Shown: positions 47,212-59,200 of the stretch, one piece after another
Layout: each line of letters opens with the position of its first letter
Position numbering within the stretch: the stretch's first letter is position 1
Source of the DNA: Rhynchonema sp. JSB1_4
Lineage: Eukaryota > Nematoda > Chromadorea > Monhysterida > Xyalidae
Assembly: GCA_030248065.1 (NCBI GenBank)
Contig: JASAMV010001754.1
Location: 23,359-87,358, forward strand
Length of the DNA stretch: 64,000 nucleotides
Direction of reading: 5' to 3'
The notes under the pieces: generated by a model
Databases searched by the model: none
What the model saw: only the letters and a program-made list of their open reading frames with translations
Told to the model about the DNA's origin: nothing
Program-made: the position numbers and the translations under genes

Positions 47212-50200
47212 ATGCGTTGTCAACCGAAAATGACAGTCAGCGGGGAACCTTGGACGCCGATTGAAGAGGACCTGGAGCAAGTTGTGAACTTGTTACGACA
47301 ATCTCAATCGCCCGACACCGATACACAGCGTTTGGTGCAACAGGTTAGTTTTTACGGCTTCGATTTGAGGCATAGTGGATTGGGGGCAGTGCTGTGGCTG
47401 GGGAAGGGAGTGGCCTCCCCGCCCATAGTATTGCCGGGCTGGGGGGGTTACCCCCGAGGGGGGTTTTGGCAGAGGTCGCAATCGGGCCGGGTTTGGCCGG
47501 CCCGGCCCGAGCCCCCAAATCTCCGGCCCGGCCCGGCCCGACCGTCGGGCCGGGGTGCCCGGCGCGGCCCAGCCCGAACCCCCAAATCTCCGGCGGCCGG
47601 CCCAAATTTTTGGCTCGGATTTTTTAACCCAATTTTTGTTATAATTTTTGCGATTTTTTGAACCTATTTGTTTTGGTTGAAAACAACGGTGTTGCAGGGG
47701 CCAGGGGGGTGGGGGTCCCCCCTAGGTACAGTAGGTAGGTAGGTTGACGCTCCATCCTGGTACACTAGGTAGCGTCACAGTAAGGCTTGGGAATCGCCCC
47801 CAAGTCCCCCCTGTCTATTTTTGTGGGAATGAGCAGATTATTTCACCACCCCATGTCCGGGACTTGGGTGTCTTAATAGACCAACAAAACTTAAAGTTTG
47901 AGTCACATATTGGTAAAATTGTGGCTGACGCCAGCAGAATGGAGAAGACCATCCGCCGAAACTTTCACAGTCGAAATCTCGACTTCCTCCGAAAACTTTA
48001 TTTGGCCTATGTCCGCCCTTTACTGGAATTTTCCATGTCCATTTGGTCCCCTCAAAATGTCACTTTAGCTAAAAACGTTGAAAAAATTCAACGTCGGTTC
48101 ACTTACTATTTACCTGGCATGCAGACTCTGTCTTACCAACAGCGTTTGCATGCCCTAAATTTAGACCCCCTAATTTATCGCCGGACCGTGAACGATCTTG
48201 TGCTTGTGTACAAGGTCATTCACGGTCACATACCTGGGGTAACCAAGGAATCCTTCTTTCCATCTCGTGACACCGGCCGCCCAACCCGAGGGCACTCCCA
48301 CAGTTTGTGTCGAGTCCATGGCGCGGGTGCGGACTTGTCCGGGTACTGGGCCTATCGTGTCGTGGACCTCTGGAACAGGCTACCAGAGGGCGTCGTCTCT
48401 GCTGCCTCAATTGCGGCCTTTAAAACTAAACTAAACTCACGTGGTCGAGACGTAGTTTCTTGCCACATTAACTCAAAATTTTCAGCCGTCGTTGACTGAT
48501 CTCCTCAGTCACTGGGTTGCTGCTTTCAGATCATCATCAATATTTAAAACCGTATTCTCGTTCTCGTCGTCCGTTGCTGAATTTGCCGTTGTTGTGTGTT
48601 GGTTGTGCTAGTCTGGCTCGTTCGGTTGGTTTCATCTCACCGGTGCGTTTCCATTGTCGTTTATTCATTCATGTTCACATTCTTTGTTATTAACACTGTT
48701 TTATTTTAAGGGTTTTTCCGGATCTTGTGAAGGTCTTCGCGTAAGCTTGCAGATAAAATTTGAATTTGAATAGGTCGCCGCCCGGCGGCTAGTACAGTAA
48801 GTTGCGATTTTTGGCTCAAAATGGTATAAATATAAAATCGGTACTTTTCACTCCAAATAGGCGATAAATCGCGCGCAAATGCGCGAAATTAGCGTTTTAG
48901 AGCAAATTTTCTTCCAAATTTCGACCTAAAAAATTTTGTTCCCCCCCCTAGCCCGGCCGGTACAGTAGGTAGGTTGCCGTCCCACATTTTTGGTGGTACA
49001 GTAGGTTGCCGCCCCGCCTGGGTAGCTACACCACTGGTTGAAAATACATTGTTTTCCATGAAAAGGTCGTCAGATAGACAATACTGATCACTTACTTGCC
49101 GAATCCGTCAGAAATTTTAGTATTTTTGACAAAAAAAATCTCCACTTTTTCAGTAAAATAAGTCACTTCAGAAGCTTCGGGCCGGGGTGCCCGGCCCGGC
49201 CCGAGCCAAAAGCCCAAAATCGCGGCCCGGCCCGGCCCGAGGTCGGGCCGGCCCGATTGCGACCTCTGGTTGGGGGGGGGTTGAGTACTTACCTTTACCT
49301 CTCACAACTCCAAATCATACCTCTCACAAGCAATTTTATACCTTTTTAAGGCAAAAATCGGTGTTTTTCGACCTTATTTTCCCAAAAATCGCGCGCTCCG
49401 CGCACAAACCCACCCATAATACCTATTTTAGGCGATTTTCGGCGAAAATTTTGAAAAAGTACTATTTTTAGTTACTACGCGCTACACGTTGCGCTGGCTA
49501 GCAGACTTCAGGCCTAACTATACTTCGTTCTCTCAGAGAACAAAGAACAAATTCTCGCGCGCTGATTGGTCCACGTATGTTCAACAGCCAATCAGCGCGC
49601 GAGAATTTGTTCTTTGTTCTCTGAGAGAACGAAGTACAGTATAGTTAGGCCTTACAGTCCACACATCCTCCCATTCACGGAAGGTTTGACCTCAAACCTG
49701 CGGGTTTCCACCCGACTTTCTCAGAACCGGCGCTACGACAGGCACGGAGCTACCCGGAAAATTTTTCGGGGCGGGTAGGGTACAATACAAGTTTTTTTGG
49801 GTGCCTATTTTTATATGCTATAAAGTGCATATATCGCGCGTAGCCGTAGCGCGCCATTTTTTTGCACTTTTAAGGGTTTTCGGTCGAAAATTGGGCATTT
49901 TTGACCGAAAAATGGGCATGTTGAGGGCAAAAATCGGGGCGGGTAGGGTACCAGAGCGGGGCGGGTAGGGGAGTAGGGTACCGGAGCGGGGCGGGTAGGG
50001 GGGTAGTGTCAGTGTTGTGGCAGGCAAATGGTTGCAAGGTACCGTTGGGGGAATGGATCCAGATGGTTGCAAGGTACCCCCCTACCCAGCCTCCGGAAGG
50101 TTGCAAGGTACCCCTGAGGTCCGAAAAAAGGTGTTTTCTTGCATGCATTATACTGCAAATTTGGCCGAAAAATTGGTACTTTTTTGGATTTTGGCCGAAA

Positions 50201-53200
50201 ATTTGCCTAAAATACCTATTATATGGAGAGAGCGCGATTTTTGGGGTTTTGAGGTCGAAAAACACCCATTTTTGCCCATAAAAACCATAAATTTATGGTT
50301 GCAAGGTACCCTCCGGGGTGGTTGCAAGGCAGTGTAGTGGCAGGCCCATGTGTGGGAGGTAAGTATGATGCGGGGTTGGGACCGGAAGCGTGAGAGGTAT
50401 GATTTTGGTCAACCAAAAAGGCGAAAAAACACCTTTTTTGTGATACAATTTTGGCCAAAAATTGAGGTAAAAACAGTACTTTTTCAAAATTTTCGCCGAA
50501 AATCGCCTAAAAATAGGTATTATGGGTGGGTTTGCGCGCGGAGCGCGCGATTTTTGGGAAAATAAGGTCGAAAAAAACCGATTTTTGCCTTAAAAAGGTA
50601 TAAAATTGCTTGTGAGAGGTATGATTTGGAGTTGTGAGAGGTAAGTACTCAACCCCCCCCAACCCCCCTCGGGTTTTGTGGTAGGTAAGTACTGAGAGGG
50701 GGTAACCCCCCCAGCCACTACTATGTTGCAAGGTACCTACCCTTCCCCCACCCCATCCCCCCAAGGGGTGGTTGCAAGGTACCTACTCAGGGGGGAATCC
50801 CCCATCCCCCCAGCCACCACACTGGGCAGTGTACCAGCCCGGGGCGGGTAGGGTACCATTGGGGGGACCCCCCCTCCCCCAGCCACAGCACTGCCCCAAA
50901 AGTACCCCTTTTTAGTCCAAAGTGGCCAAAAATCGGTCAAAATCGACTAAAAGTGCAAAAATTTGCGCGCTCCACGCGAGTTATGCACATTTTAACCTAT
51001 AAAAATTGAATTCTCGCGAAAGTAGTATGGTACAGTATTTCCCCCTAAAATTTCTTCCCCCCCCCACCCGCCCCCAAATCGGATTCCCCCCCAAATTCTG
51101 GGTACAGTACTCCGGTATCTCCCCCTCTTTTTGGCCGCAAGGTACAGTATCCCCCCTCAGAAGTAGCCACAGCACAGTGGGGGAGACCCCCAAATTCGTC
51201 TCGTTTGTCTACCGTAAAAACCTAAATACAAGGGGGCTCTAGCTCTATGTCGGGACCTCTAACCCTACCTACCACAGTTGAAAAAATCCCAGACACACAT
51301 ACGCATACCCACAACCCACGTCCGATTTCGACCCCATATCCCAAGGGCAGATTCAGGGGGGCACAGAGGCCATGGCCCCGCTTTGGTCCATTTGGCACCC
51401 GGGGCCACCGTTTTGGAAAGAAGGAAAAAGAACTCCTAAATCGCTGGATTTTCACTTTGATACACCTCAAAATTCAAAAAATCGCGCGCTGCGCGCGTCA
51501 AACACACCAATTTTCAATGAAATTTGGTTCTCGCGCGCGCAAAAAGTGCAAAGCTTCGCGCGCGTTGTCACATTTTGTACAATATTAGGTGCAAAAAGCG
51601 CGAAATTCAAAACAAGCAGCAGATAAAAACGACTTATTGGATATGGCCCCTCCCTTGGCCAGACAAAAGCTGGATCCGCCACTGCCCTAATGAATCAAGG
51701 GAACTGATCCCAACCTGCTGATTGTGGGCTTCGTCCGTCGCGCTTCTTTTAGTACCGGTTGTGTTTGAAGACGTGTTTTTTCCTCGTTGATTTTGGACGG
51801 TGTATTTTGGCGCGTTCTTTTTCGGCTGATTTTGCTGGGACATGCTGTAAAAATAAAACCCATCAACGGCCTTATCGTGTATTACCTCCAACCTCATCAA
51901 TCGATCTGCTTTTTTCTTTCAGAAAGTCGATGAGCTTCAGAAACACCCGCACTTTTGCAATTATCTGATATTTGTGCTCGTTCATCTCACTCAGCAAGGT
52001 TAAAATATCTATACTGTTCAAATGGAATGAATTTGGTGGGCTGATGTTTGCTTGCAATGTAGCGCTGCAATTGGTCAGAGCTCTTTCGCTGGCTGCACTG
52101 CGGATGAGGGTTAATTCAGAGGAACAACGGCCGCTTATTTGTCACTGATTCATCGCGTTACTTGATTTGTAATCGAACCCCATCCCATCCGTCAGATGAC
52201 GCAACGCGATCGCTCGGTGGTCTGATTCTGAAGAACACGATTCGTGCGCACTGGCCCCAGCTGCCGGACGTGACGCGTGCGTACATCAAACAGGAATGTC
52301 TGCGTGCCATGGGCGACCAATCAACCCTGATTCGCTCAACTGTCGGTTGGTGATAGACGAAATGTGGTTTTCAGTGATGAATTTTGGGTAAATTTTGGTT
52401 TTGTAATAAAGCCGTGATGGGAAGTGCCGTTTGCTGACAATACATTTTCTCCCTTATTTTCAGGCATAATCGTTACAAACATTGTGCTAAGAGAGTCGAT
52501 CGCAGCCTGGCCCGAACTGTTGCCAACGTTGTGTCAGATGATTGAGTCACCGGAGCACTATGCATTGGCTGAGGTACTTTTCTTCGAACCTATCGTGCTT
52601 TTTGGCGTTTCTTTCACACCTCAACGGAGCAGGATTATCAACAACGATTTGTCTTTGCGCCCCTCTGTGAAGTTGACAAAACATTTTTCGTGTGCGTCTT
52701 GTTATCTGTCGAAAACTGCCTTTTGTCTTGCAAAATTGGTATTTAAATGCTCCGATGTTGGTTTGCAAGTTTGAACAGCGTTTGGTCACTATTAAAAAGT
52801 TATAAGATCGGCACTGCTTTCATTTGAATCAGGGTGCATTCAACGCGCTGCAAAAAGTCTGCGAAGACAACGCGCTCGGTCTGGCATCCGACCATCAAAA
52901 TCGACCGCTGGAAATGCTAGTGCCAAAATTTTTGCAACATTTCTCGAGTCCGCATGCGAAAATTCGGTTGGTATTTTTTGTTACTTTTTTGATAAAATGT
53001 GTCACTATCGTAGTCCTTTTTTAGGTCGTACGCCGTGAGTTGTATCAACTCGTGCTTGCTCGTTCAATCAGAAGCGCTCAATCCACACATGCAGACGTTT
53101 TTGACGCAATTATTTGCCCTGGCCAATGATACAGATCAGGTTATTTGGCCAGAAATTTGATGATTAGTCCCGATCTGTTTGTTATGATTACCAGTCAAGT

Positions 53201-56200
53201 TCAGAATTTTCGGTTCAGCTTAACGGAAGGAAAAGCGCACGCGAAACTTAAAAGAGCTGTGGGACATTTAATGCAAACCTAGAAATAAGTTGATGACAGA
53301 AAAACAGAACAGGGATTGTCACACGCTGCTTGGAAGCAATTAGCAATTCCTCTTTGTCCCCTCGGAAAGAACGAGGTATAGTTGGAGTTTATCCATAGTA
53401 CAGCTCAATCTTCGACTATATGTGCGCCCCTGCGCTCCACCAATACGTAATTTATCGTGTTTATTGCTTTTCCCTGAAATTTCTACGAAATTGGCCCACG
53501 AAAGAACCATTTTCAGGACGTGCAACGTCAGCTTTGTCGGTCGTTGACGTTGTTGCTGGATTCACATCTTGACAGTCTCGTGCCACAACTATCGAACATC
53601 GTCGAGTTTATGATCATGCGCACGCAGGTGTCGATATTGTTCATTCCCTCATGTTCATGAATTTAGTTGTGGTGGAAATGCTGTTGTCGAATTGTTTTTG
53701 TCCATTTCCCACACTGAAGTAAACCGAGCAATCGCAATTCAGTGAAAATAGCTGCCTGGCCCAACTATGCGCGGTCTTGTTAAATAATTCCGCCCAGTAG
53801 TTTTTTAATGAGTTTATGATTCCATGAGTAAAATTTTAGGATTCCAATGAGCAAACAGCATTGGAAGCGTGCGAGTTCTGGCTGTCGTTAGCCGAACAGC
53901 GACAAGTTTGCAAGGAGGCACTGCAGGCACATCTGACAAAACTGATTCCTATATTGATTCGCTCAATGAAATACTCGGAAATGGATATTATTTTGCTCAA
54001 AGTTTGTCCTATTTTTTACATGTTTTATAATTTGGCTCCACTTTAGTCTGCGACCTTGAAAAAACTGACAGGGTTTGAGAGCCTAAATTGACTGGAAGTT
54101 CGAAGTTGGTTGACCACTCTTGGTCTGTGCTTGATGTGGTCTGTTGAACCAATTGATTTGATTTTTTTACCCAGACCGATCCGATCACCAAGTTTGATGC
54201 GGTCAAAACAATTGCTGAGACACGGAAATTGAAAAAATATAAATTTTTCTATTTTTTCAAACGAGCCTGATTTTGCAGGGCGACGTCGAGGACGATGCAA
54301 TGGTGCCGGATCGCAGCGAGGACATTCGACCGCGATTCCATCGTGCCAAAAAACAACACGCCACGCCAGGCACCAGTAGGGATGAGAATGAGGTGAGAAT
54401 ATTACATTCTCGAAGTGGTGTCTTCGTAGAATGGAGGAAATGGTTTGCGCTTGCCATTTAGTGAATCAAGATGAATGTGAATACCACTAGCTGATCCGGC
54501 TTTGCCTTATAAATTAAAAAGATCGCTCACAAACAACAATCGTTACGGTACGCTGTAAGTGGTTGAGAAAAGGAGTAGTGTTGATAACTAGCGGCGCTGA
54601 ATTGGCTGTCTGCCGGCTTATTTATCACGATCAGTGGCTTGGTTGACTGACATTCGTCACACAACTTGATTCACATTGCAGAATCGACACGATTCAGAAT
54701 GCGATGGGGGTGGAGTGGGTGACGACGAGGCTGACGATGACAGTGCCACCGAATGGAACTTGCGTGCGTTTTCTCTTCTTTTTCATTTTTTAATTTTCTG
54801 ACAGTTTCTCCACAACCGTGGCGACAACGGTCACTTTGGGCGATTTTGCTTGATGCTGGCGTGTGGTGGATATCATGCTTGGTCATCGCCATCGGTGCGC
54901 TTCGGATAGGTCCTGTCATCGTGACGTGACTTTTTGCACAACGGTATTTTGGGATTGGTTTCGTGCCACAGATTTGATGTGGCCCACGTCAATGATGCGC
55001 TTATTCCAAAAGATTCCACCGTCATGTGAGCCATTTTTTTATCGACAATATTGCAGGAAAATGCGCCGCCGCTTCGCTTGATGTACTATCGGGTATCTAT
55101 GCCGATGATCTACTGCCTATTCTACTGCCAATCCTCAAAGAGACGCTTTTTCATCAACAGTGGGAGGTGAAAGAATCGGGCATACTTGCACTGGGTGCGG
55201 TCGCTGAAGGCTGTATTGTTGGTATCACGCCACATCTGCCTGAATTGGTTCCATATCTCATCACTTGTTTGAATGTGCGTTGTTTTTTTTTGTTGTAATT
55301 TTTATCGGCGCAGTGTTTTTTGTTCAAAATTCAGGTGACTATAAAGTGCCGTGGTGACACCACCTGAGCTTGCCTCATTCTATGTAAAAAACCTCTTCAG
55401 AACCAGAAACGAAACACATGTTTGACCATGTGTTCCCTTTGTTTTGCGCAATAATCGCCTTTCATTTTCAGGATCGCAAGGCACTCGTCCGTTCTATCAC
55501 GTGCTGGACACTGTCCCGTTATTGCCATTGGGTCGTGCAGCAGTCGCACGAAACCTATTTCGAACCGCTCATGCTTGGCGTTAGTTGGCTGATGATGTAT
55601 CATTGTAGTCAGTACGAGGTCAAATTTGGTCATCCCAGAAGGTTCTTAAAAAACTATTTTGCTGGTCGATAGTAGCAGCACTAGAAATGTTGGAATGTTC
55701 TTGTCCTTGACGCAAAATGTCACGTGACCAATACAAGAGTGCACCGATAACCAAATCTGACACACGTTTTGTGTTTATTTGGCAGTTGCCCGGCTTGTCT
55801 TCTTTATTGTGACTCGAATGGGTGCCAAACTGTTCTGAATAATTTTGTGATTTTCACACTTCGGGGGGTTGGTTTCGACCAAATGGCAAACCGTAAAGAC
55901 TTTATCCAACTGCACCCGTTTGCAGTTGCTCGCTCGAATACTGGACAGCAACAAACGCTGTCAGGAGGCGGCGTGCAGCGCGTTTGCGACGTTGGAGGAA
56001 GAGGCGTGCTTCGAACTGGTGCCCTACATCCCGCAAATATTGGACACTTTAGTGCGAGCATTTCAATCGTATCAAGCCAAGAATCTGCTCATTTTGTACG
56101 ACGCTGTCGGCACGCTGGCTGACTCCGTTGGACAGTACTTGAACTCGCCGGTACGCATTGGGTGGGAGGAATGACACGTTTCGCTGCCTTATTGTCTGAT

Positions 56201-59200
56201 GCTTTGTTTTGCTCCTTGCCGTTATTATGGATGTCATTTTGACAGGTTCATGAGCCAATAATCCCTAGATTTCTTTTGCTAGGGTTGCGACAGGGAAGCT
56301 GATCGTGTTGACTGTTACTATGGGCTGAGATGTTTTGACTCAGTGTCGCCTCAAACTTCCATTTTCCATGAACATGTAACATGAACACACATGTACGTTG
56401 ATGTAATTTTGACAGAGAAATGCGCATAATCGCTTGAAATTGCGTAAGGCATTTGAAAAATTTCCATAAAAACTTGCATAGAATCACCTAACATTCCGAT
56501 ATCTTTCTGTGAGAGGCCCCAACAAACAAAGCCATCCTTGATACCATACCTATTCGCAGGAGCACATCGATCTGCTAATGCCCCCGTTGATGGCCAAATG
56601 GAATCAACTGAAAGACGATGACCGCGAACTATTCCCGTTGCTCGAATGTCTGTCGAGCGTCGCTGCCGCACTTCAGACCGGATTCCTGGCATATTGTGAA
56701 CCGACGTTCTTTCGATGCGTCAGATTGGTGGAAGTGAATCTCGAACTCACCAGGGTGTGTTGTGTTTGTGGCTTGGGAGATTTGTTTCGCGTTTGTCTGG
56801 GGTCATTTGATGCATTCGCACTGATTGTGCCTTGGTCCACCACCACTTGTCCATGCAGACAAGGGCGCAACCAAAAAAAACAGCTGTTTGTTTCACCTTA
56901 CAGCTGCAGATCATCAATTTTTTATAAACCATTGGTTTCTCCTCACGTTTTTGTTTTCATTTCTTTGACTTGACACTTCAGTTGGCCAACGAAAAACCGG
57001 AGATCGATCCACCCGAGAAGGACTTCCTGATTGTTGCACTCGACCTGTTGTCGGGCTTGGCCGAATCTCTGGCGGGGCACATTGAGCCACTTGTGGCGCA
57101 GTCTAATCTGCCCCAATTGATGTACACTTGTGCGCAGGTGTGTTTCTAAATGCTCTTGGTTTGTGCTTGTGCACTTCATGTAGTTTGGTAATTGAATGTG
57201 TTTCGCAATTTCGTGCCCAACAATGATAGAGCGCGAAATTAAAATTGGTGATCGGTCCGGGTGTGGGAGTTTTTTTTATGTTTTATGATTTATTGAAACC
57301 ACTAATTTCGACCAGCGTAGAAGTTGTTCATTTTAGGTCTGGGAGCAAGTTTTAAGCTGGTAGCTAATATGTTAGTGGCATCATTAAATTTTGCGAAAAG
57401 AAAAATATGAAAATCTAATAAAATACCTCACCACATTCAACCTGATCTTATTTTGGTGAATATAGAAAATTAAACTTCAAAAGATTGAATGGCTGCGAAA
57501 GTTAATTAAATGGAAAAGCTAAGAAGAAAATTGAAAGCCAATTTTAATGATGAACGTAATGACCGATCGTAATTACAGGATTACGTACCCGAGGTTCGCC
57601 AGAGCTCCTTCGCCCTGCTTGGCGACCTCTCGAAAGCTTGCTATCCACACGTTCAGCCTTTTGTCCGTGAGTATTGTTGCTTGTACTTTGGTGACAATTG
57701 ATGTCCTTTAAAAGTTTTCTGGTGGGTTTCAATACGATCTGCTAAGCTAGGCCAGTGGGTCGGGCAGATTCGATCAGAACGCCGTGATCAACAATATTCG
57801 GTAACGCACCCGCTGGATATTTGAAATTTGATCACCGAGTTTTATGCCAGCATATTTACTGTATGTATATCTATGTCCAGCTATTTATCGCTTCAAACCC
57901 TGACCATTTTCTTGCACGTCTACATTTGTTGGTACTGTCTTCCAAAAGTCATGATGTAACAGCAGTGAGTTTGGCCCGTTTCGGCCTGTCGTCACGGACG
58001 GGCGATGTGCCCGGCCTCGTCGGTGCGAATACTTTCGAAACGGATGAATGCTACGATTTTCAGCGCAATTCATCCCGCTGCTCGCACGCAACCTGAATCC
58101 CGAGCAAATATCCGTGTGCAACAATGCCATCTGGGCGTTGGGTGAGATTGCCGTTCAGTACGGTGATCAGATGCGCCCGTTCGTTGCCAGCTTCCTGCCA
58201 GCGCTCGTCATCACGATCAATAGGGATCGGACGCCGAAAACACTGCTCGAAAATACCGGTCAGTTAGATTAGGATCGGATTTTGGGCAGTTTTGACGACG
58301 AATTTATTTCCACGTGAGATCCTGGATGTCAGACGCATGTTGCACCTGAAACGCTTAAATCTTGTGACAAATTATAATATCTTGTTGCAATTTGTCTCAA
58401 AGGACAACTGGTAAAATATCCCTGAACTCTGAGTGGCACGAAAAAGAAATTGGGCCAACCACATGGCAGCAACAATGTATGACGTTCAGATAACATTTTC
58501 CCATCCGTTCGAGAAAGCTGATTTTTGATAGTGTTCAGCTTCAAAGGTCAGTTGGGTGTAAAGGTCGGCGTAAAGTTCGGTCGAAAGCTCGGTCGGCGTA
58601 GCTCGGTGTAAACGTGAAACATTGCCTGTTGTTAACGTGGAATGCTTCAAGTTTACACCAAGGTCTATCACACTGAGCTGTCGACCGAGCTTTCCACCGA
58701 CCTTTACACCCAACTGACCTTCACAGCGTTTCGAAAATATCACCCATAGTGTATTGGCGTTCCGCACGAAATAAAATACAACAACTGATTTTTTACCAAA
58801 ACGTCTACTTCAGCGATCACAATCGGGCGTCTGGGTCTACATTGTGCAGCAGAGGTGGCACCATCCCTGCACGAGTTTATTCGCCCGTGGTGTCTGGCGC
58901 TTAGGAACATTCGCGATAATGAGGAGAAGGAGTCGGCATTCAGGGGCATTTGTCTCATGATACATCTCAATCCCGCTGGGGTCATACAGGTCTGTTTGTT
59001 CTTCTTTCGTTGCATGTGGTATCACAGTGTACAATGAAGCATGGAAGATGCGTGTCTTTCTATCACTTCCTTGAAGTTAGTCATCGTTTTTTATACGCTT
59101 AGCAAGCCAGACAACCCGCGATAACATCAAAGTCAACGTGTTTTTCTTTTGAAATGCTGGTCAATTTCAGGATTTTATCTTCCTTTGCGACGCCATAGCC

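Larger units (their letters stand above)
47470..49268. mobile_element. Element with GGCCCGGCCCGG word, transportin intron 1
   Basis: Termini CAGAGGTCGCAATCGGGCCG and CGGCCCGATTGCGACCTCTG, perfect 20-base inverted repeats. Dense ggcccggcccg lies inside both ends. Interrupted by the 47684-49036 element. No clean target duplication (ggttttgg against gttggggg). Confidence 0.85.
49755..50893. mobile_element. TACCCGCCCCG-word element, host of two nested insertions
   Basis: On this strand the word reads cggggcgggtaggg. The right end is CCAGCCACAGCACTG at 50879-50893; the left end is eroded near 49755. The core includes 'tatcgcgcgtagccgtagcgcgcca'. Interrupted at 50010-50824. Confidence 0.75.
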
